From: Flavilitoribacter nigricans DSM 23189 = NBRC 102662
GTDB lineage: Bacteria > Bacteroidota > Bacteroidia > Chitinophagales > Saprospiraceae
Length of the DNA: 64,000 nucleotides
Direction: 5' to 3'
Assembly (NCBI RefSeq): GCF_002646595.1
Contig: NZ_PDUD01000022.1
Coordinates: 62,001-126,000, forward strand
Shown here: piece after piece, positions 53,554 to 61,495 of the stretch
Numbering within the stretch: position 1 is the stretch's first letter
Layout: each line of letters starts with the position of its first letter
Translations under genes and position numbers: made by a program
Notes under the pieces: model-generated
What the model was told of the DNA's origin: nothing
What the model saw: only the letters and a program-made list of their open reading frames with translations
The model's database searches: none

Positions 53554-54147
53554 TTACGTCAGTATAGATCGAATGTGCGCCGGGATCGAGGAGGGCATTT
53601 GCCGGATAGCATCAGCAGTCACCCACTCAAAACTTTCCGGGTCGAGGTCGGGTAGCTCCCGCTCCGGGGTCATCCGATACCAGTGGGTCCGCTGCAGGAT
53701 ACGCCGTTTTTCCCGCCGCAGGGTACGGTAGGTGGCCGGGAGTTCGCTACTTGCCGGCCAATCGTCAATTCCCGTCAGATCCCGGGCAATTTCCCGGGCC
53801 GTTTCTTCCGCGGTGCAGCCGGGTGCTATCTCGCTGACTGGCAAACTGCGCCGGGAGTCGTCTACGCGGAACAGCATGGTTCCACTATCGTTGGTGATCA
53901 CCAGTCCGGCCGTCTCTTCGCGGTCGAAATGCTTCTGAAAATCCGACCACATGCCCGCCGGATCCGGACTGAACAGACGGATCTGATCCCAGCGGCGGGT
54001 ATTTTCCAGCATGTTCACGTAGTGGAGCAGAAATTTGGACTTTCCCGGATAGCGGGCCACCAAATCGTCCTCCCCGGCCGGCGGAAGGCCCGATTCCGGC
54101 TGAAGGATCAATAATAGCGGAGTATCATTTATATAGATTTTGTACAT
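53554..54147 (-). CDS. degenerate Nudix-like protein
   Basis: A 197-residue cytoplasmic protein. Bacteroidota often have a Nudix hydrolase next to pyrE, and this sequence aligns with one: AGLVITNDSGTMLFR fits the strands before the Nudix box and residues 102-127 (LPVSEIAPGCTAEETAREIA followed by RDLTGI) occupy the box itself. An ungapped alignment with the GX5EX7REUXEEXGU box shows that nearly all catalytic and metal-binding positions are replaced (first Gly by Ser, Glu by Cys, Arg-Glu by Glu-Ile, Glu-Glu by Arg-Asp). The C-terminal part (RTHWYRMTP, EFEWVTADAIRQM-like) keeps the Nudix layout. It is therefore probably non-hydrolytic. Its start codon overlaps the probable pyrE promoter. Confidence 0.65.
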   Translation of the reverse strand: MYKIYINDTPLLLILQPESGLPPAGEDDLVARYPGKSKFLLHYVNMLENTRRWDQIRLFSPDPAGMWSDFQKHFDREETAGLVITNDSGTMLFRVDDSRRSLPVSEIAPGCTAEETAREIARDLTGIDDWPASSELPATYRTLRREKRRILQRTHWYRMTPERELPDLDPESFEWVTADAIRQMPSSIPAHIRSILT

Positions 54148-54150
54148 TTG
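54143..54150 (+). promoter_or_regulatory. putative -7 element of the pyrE promoter
   Basis: TACATTTG followed by C matches TAnnTTTG. It overlaps the start codon of the divergent Nudix-like gene and lies upstream of the MITE-like insertion. If the 161 bp insertion and its duplicated TCA are removed, it would lie about 35 bases before the pyrE ATG, a normal distance. Confidence 0.45.
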
Positions 54151-54170
54151 CTGCCTTTAATTGACGCTCA

Positions 54171-54331
54171 GAGACTGTTTGAAAACCTCTCACTGGGTTA
54201 CAAAACGCGGCTTTTGCCGCCACTTTGCACCTATTTTTAACTCCGTAGCTGGGCTATGCAGTGAAAAATAGCTTTCAATTGACGCCAAAATCCGGGTTTT
54301 TCTCCGGCAGCAGAAGTTTTCAAACAGTCTC
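54171..54331. mobile_element. 161-bp MITE-like element in the pyrE leader
   Basis: The ends carry a 21 bp inverted repeat with one mismatch (outer part GAGACTGTTTGAAAA), and the element is flanked by the direct repeat TCA (54168-54170 and 54332-54334), consistent with a 3 bp target duplication. Inside, CTATTTTT and AAAAATAG form a further pairing. It encodes nothing convincing. Short target duplications of TNA type and GAGACTG-like ends recall IS5-group elements, but no parent transposase is in the window. The right end lies 17 bases before the pyrE start codon. Confidence 0.8.
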
Positions 54332-54348
54332 TCAGAAAATTCCCGGAT

Positions 54349-54987
54349 ATGAGTACTGCAGCCGAAGTAGCCAAACGATTGATGCAAATAAATGCAATTA
54401 AGCTGAACCCGCAAAACCCATTTACCTGGGCCTCCGGGCTACGGTCTCCCATTTATTGCGATAACCGGCTGGCCCTGTCTCATCCCGATCTGCGGAGTTT
54501 CCTGATCGATTGTTTCGTCGAAAAGGCAGCCGATTTCGGCCCCGTTGACGGCGTAGCCGGAGTAGCTACTGCCGGTATTCCCCACGGAGCGCTGCTGGCC
54601 GACCGGTTGGGACTGCCCTTCATCTACGTTCGTTCCAAGGCCAAAGGGCACGGCCGGCAGAACATGATCGAAGGAGAAATGGCCTCCGGCGCCCGACTCC
54701 TGGTGATCGAAGACCTCATCTCTACCGGGGGCAGTTGTCTGGCCGCAGTAGAAGCGCTCCGGGAAGCGAAATATCAGGTCAGCGGTGTGCTGGCCATCTT
54801 TACCTACGGTTTTCCCCAGGCCCAATCGGCCTTTGAAGCCGCCTCCTGCCCCTTTGGTACGCTCAGCAGCTACCCCGTTCTGCTGGAAGAGGCCAAGAAC
54901 CAGAAATACATCACTAACGACCAGTTAAAGACACTACAGGAGTGGCAACAGGATCCAAAAGCCTGGAGCATCCGGTTTAGTAATTAG
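54349..54987 (+). CDS. pyrE: orotate phosphoribosyltransferase
   Basis: Pyrimidine biosynthesis enzyme joining orotate and PRPP to OMP, 212 residues. Marks: LNPQNPFTWASGLRSPIYCDNR (orotate region), GVATAGIPHGALLADRLGLPFIYVRSKAKGHG (flexible loop with the catalytic Lys), and the PRPP motif LLVIEDLISTGGSCL. The ATG at 54349 is the natural start for this family. The 5' leader carries a MITE-like insertion that ends 17 bases before the ATG, which should influence transcription or translation. Confidence 0.95.
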   Translation: MSTAAEVAKRLMQINAIKLNPQNPFTWASGLRSPIYCDNRLALSHPDLRSFLIDCFVEKAADFGPVDGVAGVATAGIPHGALLADRLGLPFIYVRSKAKGHGRQNMIEGEMASGARLLVIEDLISTGGSCLAAVEALREAKYQVSGVLAIFTYGFPQAQSAFEAASCPFGTLSSYPVLLEEAKNQKYITNDQLKTLQEWQQDPKAWSIRFSN

Positions 54988-55142
54988 GTGATCAGAAGCA
55001 AAAGCCGCTAATTGGTATATCCGCCGGCGCCTGCCTCCCGATCACTTTATTCACATTAAAATCTTTCCGAATCAGAGTATATTATTAATTTTGAACTATA
55101 ACTCTGTAGCAACGGAAACCAAAATCAACAAGAAAAAACTAC

Positions 55143-56222
55143 ATGAAGCTCATTACAAAGGATGCTGAGGCTTTTCTGGAAAAATATCTTAATAATCCCT
55201 CTCCCACTGGTTTTGAAGCGCCCGGTCAGCAACTTTGGCTGGAATATATCAAACCTTACATCGACGAATGGCAACTGGATAACTACGGTACGGTCTACGG
55301 AGTGATCAATCCGGGTAAGGACTACCGCGTGGTGATCGAAGGGCATGCCGATGAGATCTCCTGGTTTGTGCACCATATTTCCGACGACGGATTCATTAAT
55401 GTAGTACGCAACGGCGGGTCCGATCACGTGATCGCTCCTTCCAAACGGGTCAATATCCATACGCCCAAGGGCGTGATCAAGGGCGTATTCGGCTGGCCGG
55501 CCATCCACACCCGCTCCGGTGAAGATGCCAAACTGACTCCCCAGCCGCACAACGTCTTTATCGACGTGGGTGCCGATTCCAAAAAAGAAGTGGAACAGAT
55601 GGGCATTCATGTAGGCTGTGTGATCACCTACGAAGACGAAATGCTCGTGCTGAACGATCGCTACTACGTCGGCCGGGCCCTGGATAACCGCATGGGCGGG
55701 TTCTGTATCGCCCAGGTAGCCCGACTGCTCCGGGAGAATGAGATCGAACTCCCCTACAGTTTATACATCGTCAACGCCGTACAGGAAGAAGTCGGTTTGC
55801 GCGGAGCCGAGATGATCGCCGCCACCATCAAGCCGCACGTCGCCATCGTTACGGACGTTACCCACGATACCCATACGCCGCTGATCAAACCCAAAAAGCA
55901 CGGCGATGTACGTACCGGCAAAGGTCCGTCCGTGACCTACGCTCCGGCCGTCCACAACAAATTGCTCGGTCTGATCATCGAAACGGCCGAAGCCAACGAT
56001 ATTCCCATCCAGCGGGAAGCGTCCTCGCGGCGTACCGGCACGGATACCGATGCGTTTGCCTATTCCAACGGAGGGGTTCCTTCCGCACTGATCTCCCTTC
56101 CGCTGCGTTATATGCATACGACCGTAGAAATGGCCCACAAGGATGATGTGAAGAACGTAATCAAACTGATCTACGAAACCCTGCTCAAAATTGAGAACGG
56201 CCATAATTTTAAATATTTTTGA
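55143..56222 (+). CDS. M42-family aminopeptidase (glutamyl aminopeptidase/endoglucanase-type)
   Basis: Cytoplasmic dimetal aminopeptidase of 359 residues; family members form large tetrahedral complexes that trim peptides. Marks: SPTGFEAPGQQLW near the N-terminus, the metal-binding His-Asp in VVIEGHADEISWFV, the bridging Asp in VGRALDNRMGGF, the general base Glu pair in NAVQEEVGLRGAEM and a metal Asp in AIVTDVTHDTHTP, then the last His in LPLRYMHTTVE. Residue preference is not predictable. Older annotations call these endo-glucanases, which is not supported. TAATTTTG at 55086-55093 may be its -7 element. Confidence 0.9.
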   Translation: MKLITKDAEAFLEKYLNNPSPTGFEAPGQQLWLEYIKPYIDEWQLDNYGTVYGVINPGKDYRVVIEGHADEISWFVHHISDDGFINVVRNGGSDHVIAPSKRVNIHTPKGVIKGVFGWPAIHTRSGEDAKLTPQPHNVFIDVGADSKKEVEQMGIHVGCVITYEDEMLVLNDRYYVGRALDNRMGGFCIAQVARLLRENEIELPYSLYIVNAVQEEVGLRGAEMIAATIKPHVAIVTDVTHDTHTPLIKPKKHGDVRTGKGPSVTYAPAVHNKLLGLIIETAEANDIPIQREASSRRTGTDTDAFAYSNGGVPSALISLPLRYMHTTVEMAHKDDVKNVIKLIYETLLKIENGHNFKYF

Positions 56223-56439
56223 GGTATTCGGAAGCGGTTTTTACGGAGCACATCCGCTGGAGTACGGCGCTATTTTGTGCATTTCCCGTAAGGAAGAAGG
56301 AGGAGTGTATCGCAACCACTCTCAGCGGGACCGGTCAGATGCGCCGATCCGGCCGTAAGCAGTTGCGCTCCTGTCGGTAAACGGCTTTCGGCGAACAAGC
56401 AGGCAGTAGCCGGGTACCCCAGACTGAAGACCGAGTATT

Positions 56440-57294
56440 GTGCTACGACCACTCATCAACCTGATCTTATACAGCAACTTATGGATCGCGGCCTGTGCGG
56501 CGGCCATGTGCTGGCATACGCAACTGGTGCTTACCGGTGAGTTTCAGCTCCAGCCGCTGGGCGCTTTTGTGTTCTTTGCCACGCTGCTGTTATACGCCAT
56601 GCACCGGCTGGTCGGGCTCAGTCGGGCCGAAGGATTCAAGGATAAAGGCCGGTACTTTGTGATCGAACGCTTTCAGACCCATATCGGGCTGTACGCCCTG
56701 CTTTCCGGCGTAGGCACCCTGTGGTTCTCCTGGCAGCTCCCCTGGAAGGTCTGGTGGTCGCTGGTGCCGGTAGCTCTGATCTCTATGGGCTATGTGCTCC
56801 CGATCTTCGGGCGTGGCCGCAGGCTGCGGGATTTCAATTACATCAAGATCTTTCTTATTGCGATCTGCTGGTCCTGGATCACCGTTTACATTCCGGCGCT
56901 CGAACTGGGCCTGGAATACAACATTCCGTTGCTGTTCCTGTTCCTGGAACGGATCTTCTTCATTTTTGCCATCACGCTGCCCTTTGATATCCGGGATCTG
57001 GAAATTGACCGGGCCAACCACGTACAGACCATTCCGGCCGTGCTGGGCGTACGCAGATCCAAGATCCTGGCGATCGTTGCACTGGTGATCAGTGCCGGTT
57101 TTGCCGCCTTTACCTACCGGCTGGATGCCTATTCGGACGGCGGCTTTGCGGGCCTGATCAGCAGTCTGCTGATCACCGGTGCCGTGGTGATAATCACGGA
57201 TCCCGAACGCCACGACTATTTTTTCAGCGGCATCGTGGACGGCATGATGGTCTTGCAGTTCCTGCTGATCTGGCTGGGCGGGAATATCGGATAG
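56440..57294 (+). CDS. UbiA-like prenyltransferase family membrane protein
   Basis: A 284-residue protein with eight or nine hydrophobic segments. The second Asp-rich motif of the UbiA superfamily is recognisable in LPFDIRDLEIDRANHVQTIP, followed by VLGVRRSKIL. The first Asp-rich motif, normally NDxxD in helix 2, is replaced by YAMHRLVG, so prenyl diphosphate binding as in UbiA or MenA is doubtful. Similar proteins are common but unstudied in Bacteroidota. The start is a GTG at 56440. It is convergent with the next gene, with only 8 bp between stop codons. Confidence 0.7.
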   Translation: MLRPLINLILYSNLWIAACAAAMCWHTQLVLTGEFQLQPLGAFVFFATLLLYAMHRLVGLSRAEGFKDKGRYFVIERFQTHIGLYALLSGVGTLWFSWQLPWKVWWSLVPVALISMGYVLPIFGRGRRLRDFNYIKIFLIAICWSWITVYIPALELGLEYNIPLLFLFLERIFFIFAITLPFDIRDLEIDRANHVQTIPAVLGVRRSKILAIVALVISAGFAAFTYRLDAYSDGGFAGLISSLLITGAVVIITDPERHDYFFSGIVDGMMVLQFLLIWLGGNIG

Positions 57295-57302
57295 CCCCTC
57301 TC

Positions 57303-57932
57303 CTACTCGCAGGAGGAGTTATACAGCGCAATGATCTTTTCCAGATTGTTAAAGCGGAATTTTCTTTGCCCGATGTTATCCGTGACGGAGGGGCAATCCT
57401 TGAGGACCTGCTTCAATATCAGATCGTAATTTTCCTTTTCCAGGCGGATCACCAGTTCCGTATCCTCCGAGGACACGTAATAGGCATCGTCGCGGGAAGC
57501 CTGAAAATCCGGATCAAAGACCACCCTTTCGGAGCTCTTTTTACGGTCCGGCAGCGCCTGCGGATCGGGAACGACGAATAGCTGGGCTTTTCCGGCCTCC
57601 CGGGGTTCCAGGAATTGCCGCATCCCGTTGTGCGGCCACACCTTGGCGTAGAAGGTCCTGCCCTTCCCCCGGGTAGCTCCCGGTAAAACACCGATGGTAT
57701 ACTGCCGGATGTCTTTGGCCTCCCAGTTTGCGGGAGTCGCTTCCCCGGTCTCCACGATAAAATGGTTGATCAGATCCGGAGCCTGTCTCCAGCCGACCGT
57801 ACGGATCGTACCGGCAATGGTATCTCCCTCCAGCGAGATCAGAAAGCCCGGGGAGGTACTCTGCCCCATCGCGGTAACAGCGAAACAATTCAGGATTAAA
57901 AAGATAAGGATCAATTGGTTAGGATGCTTCAT
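57303..57932 (-). CDS. secreted protein of unknown function
   Basis: A 209-residue protein with a clear signal peptide (LILIFLILNCFAVTAMGQS). I do not recognise its domain. It begins with GFLISLEGDTIAGTI, a beta-strand pattern seen at the start of many uncharacterised Bacteroidota exported proteins, followed by a charged alpha/beta region and a C-terminus with two Cys (DCPSV and NSSCE) that may form a disulfide. It lies 97 bp downstream of the truncated debranching-like gene on the same strand. Confidence 0.7.
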   Translation of the reverse strand: MKHPNQLILIFLILNCFAVTAMGQSTSPGFLISLEGDTIAGTIRTVGWRQAPDLINHFIVETGEATPANWEAKDIRQYTIGVLPGATRGKGRTFYAKVWPHNGMRQFLEPREAGKAQLFVVPDPQALPDRKKSSERVVFDPDFQASRDDAYYVSSEDTELVIRLEKENYDLILKQVLKDCPSVTDNIGQRKFRFNNLEKIIALYNSSCE

Positions 57933-58029
57933 GACTTGAAATAAATTTGCTATTCAAATTTAAATCAATTTTTGCAAACTGCCTTCCTTTCTCTTTTCCC
58001 CTGCCCTGCGGAGACTTGAGTGCTTATTC

Positions 58030-58956
58030 TTAGTGATCCAGTGCCAGTTGTAAATGATCCTCCGGTACGGGGATCTGGTTACGCTGAGCCGTGATGGAAT
58101 CGTAACGCATTTGTTTTTCCCGCAAAAAACGGGAAGATTCCTGACTGACCTGGGCGAAAGTCTGTTTGGCTTCTTCCAGGGCAAAACGCGATGCAGCGAT
58201 GGTGATCGGTAAATTGAAAGTACTGTTCGCAGGAATTTTGATGGAAAATTCCAGGGTGACGGCTGTCCCCTGGCCGTTCGGACGGTAACCGCAATTGACC
58301 ACTTCCGTCGAGCGACCGCTTTGCGGTGCACTGGATCCGAGTACCAGGTACCAGCCGTTGTCAACGTCCACAACGGACCATACCTGAATGTCTTCTTCCC
58401 AGGTGGCCCGGTCCGGCCCGTCGGTCATCGTGCCGTCATTGGCGTTGGCGGCGGGACGCAGGTCCGAAAATCCGGTCCAGGCAAAATTGATCACCTGATC
58501 CTCATTGGTGGAATTACTGAGATTGTACTCCACGACGAGGGCTTCTTTTCTATCCGGTATAAATTGAAAACGCTGCACCGCCAGTCCGTGGGGCAAACTG
58601 GTGTAGAGGTGCTTGGTGGCAAAGGGGTAACTGACAAAAGTGTCGGCTTTGATCAGGCAGGCGGATTCGTCCTCCCAGTAAACCGATGCGGCAAAACCGT
58701 CCATCAGCTTGATCGGGTGATCCCAGATACCTTCCGATTCCTGCGGATCCTGCCGGCTTAATTCCGGGAAACCACCGTCCTGGTGACCGACCATATAGAG
58801 TTGATCCCCCGCCGTGAGAAAGGAGGAGTCGAGCTGATCGCCGTCCATTTCCACGCCCCTGCCGCGGACCATTTCCTGCAGCCCGCCGTTAAATTCCACG
58901 TCCGGCCGGCATTGTATAAATGCTACAGCCAATATTATCCAAATGAGGTGTTTCAT
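58030..58956 (-). CDS. debranching-enzyme-like lipoprotein, apparently truncated before the catalytic domain
   Basis: A 308-residue lipoprotein precursor (signal ending in AFIQC). The body matches the N-terminal beta-sandwich domain of amylo-alpha-1,6-glucosidase-like glycoside hydrolases: GIWDHPIKLMDGF, FIPDRKEALVVEYNLSN and FSDLRPAAN. In such proteins an (alpha/alpha)6 barrel with the acidic catalytic residues follows. Here the frame stops after HLQLALDH, about where the barrel should begin, and only 97 bp remain to the next gene, so the barrel is missing rather than frameshifted. It is either a decayed gene or a stand-alone sugar-binding domain. The ATG at 58956 starts the signal peptide; the frame is open to 59001. 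The gene precedes no other carbohydrate gene but follows GH97 on the same strand. Confidence 0.6.
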   Translation of the reverse strand: MKHLIWIILAVAFIQCRPDVEFNGGLQEMVRGRGVEMDGDQLDSSFLTAGDQLYMVGHQDGGFPELSRQDPQESEGIWDHPIKLMDGFAASVYWEDESACLIKADTFVSYPFATKHLYTSLPHGLAVQRFQFIPDRKEALVVEYNLSNSTNEDQVINFAWTGFSDLRPAANANDGTMTDGPDRATWEEDIQVWSVVDVDNGWYLVLGSSAPQSGRSTEVVNCGYRPNGQGTAVTLEFSIKIPANSTFNLPITIAASRFALEEAKQTFAQVSQESSRFLREKQMRYDSITAQRNQIPVPEDHLQLALDH

Positions 58957-59126
58957 AAGATCTTTGCTTTTAATTTTGGAGCACTCCGGGCCAGCCTGCA
59001 CACCTTTTTCAACTGATTATCAACCACTCGTGCAATAGCTAACCAAATGCTTCCGTCTATAGCTTAAATCTAAAAAACGCCCCAAAAGATCGGTTGAAGG
59101 CCGGATATTTGGATTTGGCAACGCCC

Positions 59127-61202
59127 CTATTGCCGCAATAAACTGATGGCCAGCCCCCCGCCGGGCGCCAGTTGGAAGGTATCGACGGTAGCTGCATTCA
59201 CCTCGATCGTTTCGATCTCGATACTGGTCGGATTGCGGTCCCAGTGGGCATCTGCGCCGTCCCGGTACACCGTCGTTTTGTATTGCTGCCCTTCCTCCAG
59301 GAAACTGAAATCGATGACCACCGTCCGGGCCTCTTCGTCGGTAATGCTGCCGACGAACCAGTTGCCGGTTTCCCGTTCTTTCCGGGCGATGGTGACAAAG
59401 TCTCCCACTTCCCCGTTCAGCACCCGGCTTTCGTCCCAGTCGACGCCCACATCGCGGATAAACTGGAAGGCCGGCTGCCCTTCGTAGTGCTCGATCAGAT
59501 CGCAGGCCATCTGGATCGGGCTGTAGATCACCACGTACAGCGCCAGTTGCTGGGCCAGCGTGGTATTCACCTGACTGCTGTCCTTGTAGGGCGCCAGTTT
59601 GATCCGGAACATGCCGGGGGTAAAATCGATCGGGCCGGCCAGCATGCGCGTGAAGGCCACGATCGGCAAGTGCTCAGCGGGGTTCCCCCTTTCCACGGAA
59701 GAGGAATTGAATTCCTGTCCCCGCAGGCCTTCCCGGGAAATGGCGTTCGGATAGGTGCGCCGCAGCCCCGTGGGTTTGATCGGTTCGTGCGCATTAATGG
59801 CCACCTGGGTCTCAGTTCCCTTTTCCAGTACCCGCCGGAAGTGCTGTACCATAAACTGGCCGTGGTGGTGCTCCCCTTTCGGAATGATCGGCCCCACGTA
59901 TCCGGATTTTACCGAATGGATCCCCAGTTCTTCCAGCAGGGCGTAGGCCGTATCGAGTTGCTGATCGTAGGTGCGCGGAGCGGCCGAGGTCTCATGGTGC
60001 ATGATCATTTCCACTCCTTTTTCCCGGGCGTAGCGCACCACCTCCTGCAGATCGTAATCCGGATAGGGTGTGACGAAATCAAAAACGCCTTCGCGATCCT
60101 CAAAACCGATCCAGTGTTCCCAGCCGGTATTCCAGCCCTCCACCAGTACCCCACCGATATTGTTGGCGGCGGCGAAATCGATATGCGCTTTGGCGTTTTC
60201 GGTAGTTGCGCCGTGTTTTCCGCTGGCCAGGTCCCAACTGGATTTTCCCAGGTGCATTTCCCACCAGATACCGACGTATTTCATCGGTTTAATCCAACTT
60301 ACATCCCCAAGCCGATTAGGTTCATTCAGGTTGACGATCAGTTTGGATTCGATCAGTCCGGCCGCATCATCGCTGATCTGGATACTGCGCCAGGGGGTGA
60401 AGAAGGGCAGGGCCCGTTTCACTTTATAGCCGTGGCGGCTGGAGCCAACCAGTTCACTTTCCAGCGAAAGTTGTTCCGGATCTACTTTCAGCGTCATACC
60501 GGCATAATCCGTCAGATTGGCTTCGTGGAAGCTCAGGTGCAGACCGGATGCGGTGCGCATCGTGATCGGCGTATTGACAGCATTTTCCGGGATATAGGTT
60601 TGGGCCAGATTCGGATGGTTCCGCTTGGCCAGGGCATCGATCTCACTGAATTTGGTAGTATTGTACAGATGCTCGTAGCTATCCCAGTCGCCGGGGATCC
60701 ACCAGCAACTGTGGTCGCCGGTAAGCTGAAAACCGGAGCGTTCATCCGTGATGATGACGGTATCGACACCTTCCTGCTCCGGCAGTTCGTAGCGGAAGGC
60801 CACCCCGTCGTCGTAGGCGCGGAAGTACAGGTTCATGGCGCGCGCCGGCGCTTCCTTTTCCCGCAAGCGGACCCGCATCTCCTGGTAGTGGTTCCGGACC
60901 GTCCGCTGTTCTCCCCAGGGCATTTCCCAGCTTTCGTCGACAATATCGGTACTGCGTTCGGCCACCTCAAATCCCTGCATCAGGGCGGGTTGATCCCGGA
61001 ATTCCAGCCCCAGGTGGGAGCGGTCGATCACGATCTCATCCTCGTAGCGAACCAGATAAACCGGGGCGCCCGTGTCGTCCAGTTCGAACTCTACCGAGAT
61101 CTTTTCGTTGGGAGATACGATATTAACCAGGCTGGTTATGTCATTGCAGCTCCAATGGACCATCGTTCCGATGCAGAGCAGCAGCAGAGTAAGATTTTTC
61201 AT
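59127..61202 (-). CDS. GH97 alpha-glucosidase/alpha-galactosidase (SusB-like) lipoprotein
   Basis: A 691-residue GH97 enzyme; the signal ends at Cys19 (MVHWSC). The N-terminal beta-supersandwich begins IVSPNEKISVEFELDDTGAPVY; the TIM barrel includes KYVGIWWEMHLGKSSWDL and WNTGWEHWIG. Conserved acidic residues are in MIMHHETSAAP and NAHEPIKPTGLRRTYPN, followed by EGLRGQEFNSSS; the last 100 residues are a C-terminal beta domain. In GH97 the Glu-rich set binds calcium and acts in an inverting reaction, while retaining members use an Asp nucleophile; which applies is not certain here. It probably degrades alpha-glucans or alpha-galactosides at the periplasm or cell surface, and is followed by the debranching-like gene (170 bp). 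Confidence 0.9.
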   Translation of the reverse strand: MKNLTLLLLCIGTMVHWSCNDITSLVNIVSPNEKISVEFELDDTGAPVYLVRYEDEIVIDRSHLGLEFRDQPALMQGFEVAERSTDIVDESWEMPWGEQRTVRNHYQEMRVRLREKEAPARAMNLYFRAYDDGVAFRYELPEQEGVDTVIITDERSGFQLTGDHSCWWIPGDWDSYEHLYNTTKFSEIDALAKRNHPNLAQTYIPENAVNTPITMRTASGLHLSFHEANLTDYAGMTLKVDPEQLSLESELVGSSRHGYKVKRALPFFTPWRSIQISDDAAGLIESKLIVNLNEPNRLGDVSWIKPMKYVGIWWEMHLGKSSWDLASGKHGATTENAKAHIDFAAANNIGGVLVEGWNTGWEHWIGFEDREGVFDFVTPYPDYDLQEVVRYAREKGVEMIMHHETSAAPRTYDQQLDTAYALLEELGIHSVKSGYVGPIIPKGEHHHGQFMVQHFRRVLEKGTETQVAINAHEPIKPTGLRRTYPNAISREGLRGQEFNSSSVERGNPAEHLPIVAFTRMLAGPIDFTPGMFRIKLAPYKDSSQVNTTLAQQLALYVVIYSPIQMACDLIEHYEGQPAFQFIRDVGVDWDESRVLNGEVGDFVTIARKERETGNWFVGSITDEEARTVVIDFSFLEEGQQYKTTVYRDGADAHWDRNPTSIEIETIEVNAATVDTFQLAPGGGLAISLLRQ

Positions 61203-61450
61203 GTCGTTTAAGTTTCCCCGGCGTAAATCCGCCGTTTCTGGGTACTAAATGTATTAAAAATTCAGATTAGTGCGGGAGTAAGTCGGAGAAAAAGGTCAGC
61301 CCGGGCCGTAAATAAGTGAACATTATCCATCTAATTGTCAATCATTTACCTTCCAATCCCAACCTTTACCGCTTAGATATATGATCATTTTTGCACGATC
61401 GCAGCGAACTGATTAAGTGTCAGAGGGTTTTACCAAGCTGTAAATAAGTC

Positions 61451-61458
61451 TATCTTTG
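61451..61458 (+). promoter_or_regulatory. putative -7 element of the aminotransferase promoter
   Basis: TATCTTTG followed by GCC matches TAnnTTTG, 37 bases upstream of the aminotransferase start. A TTTT 19 bases further upstream may stand in for the TTTG box at -33. The rest of the 293 bp gap shows no gene. Confidence 0.4.
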
Positions 61459-61495
61459 GCCCTAATTTGCATTTTTTAACCTAAATTATTAACAA

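Noticed and set aside
54190-54414. 74-codon minus-strand frame across the pyrE leader
   Set aside because: It runs through the MITE-like element and into pyrE antisense; it may preserve a trace of a former transposase start, but it is not a gene as it stands.
59172-61211. 679-codon open frame on the plus strand opposite the GH97 gene
   Set aside because: It is antisense to a clear GH97 enzyme; its product has no coherent domains, and GC-biased third positions of the real gene create such stop-free shadows.
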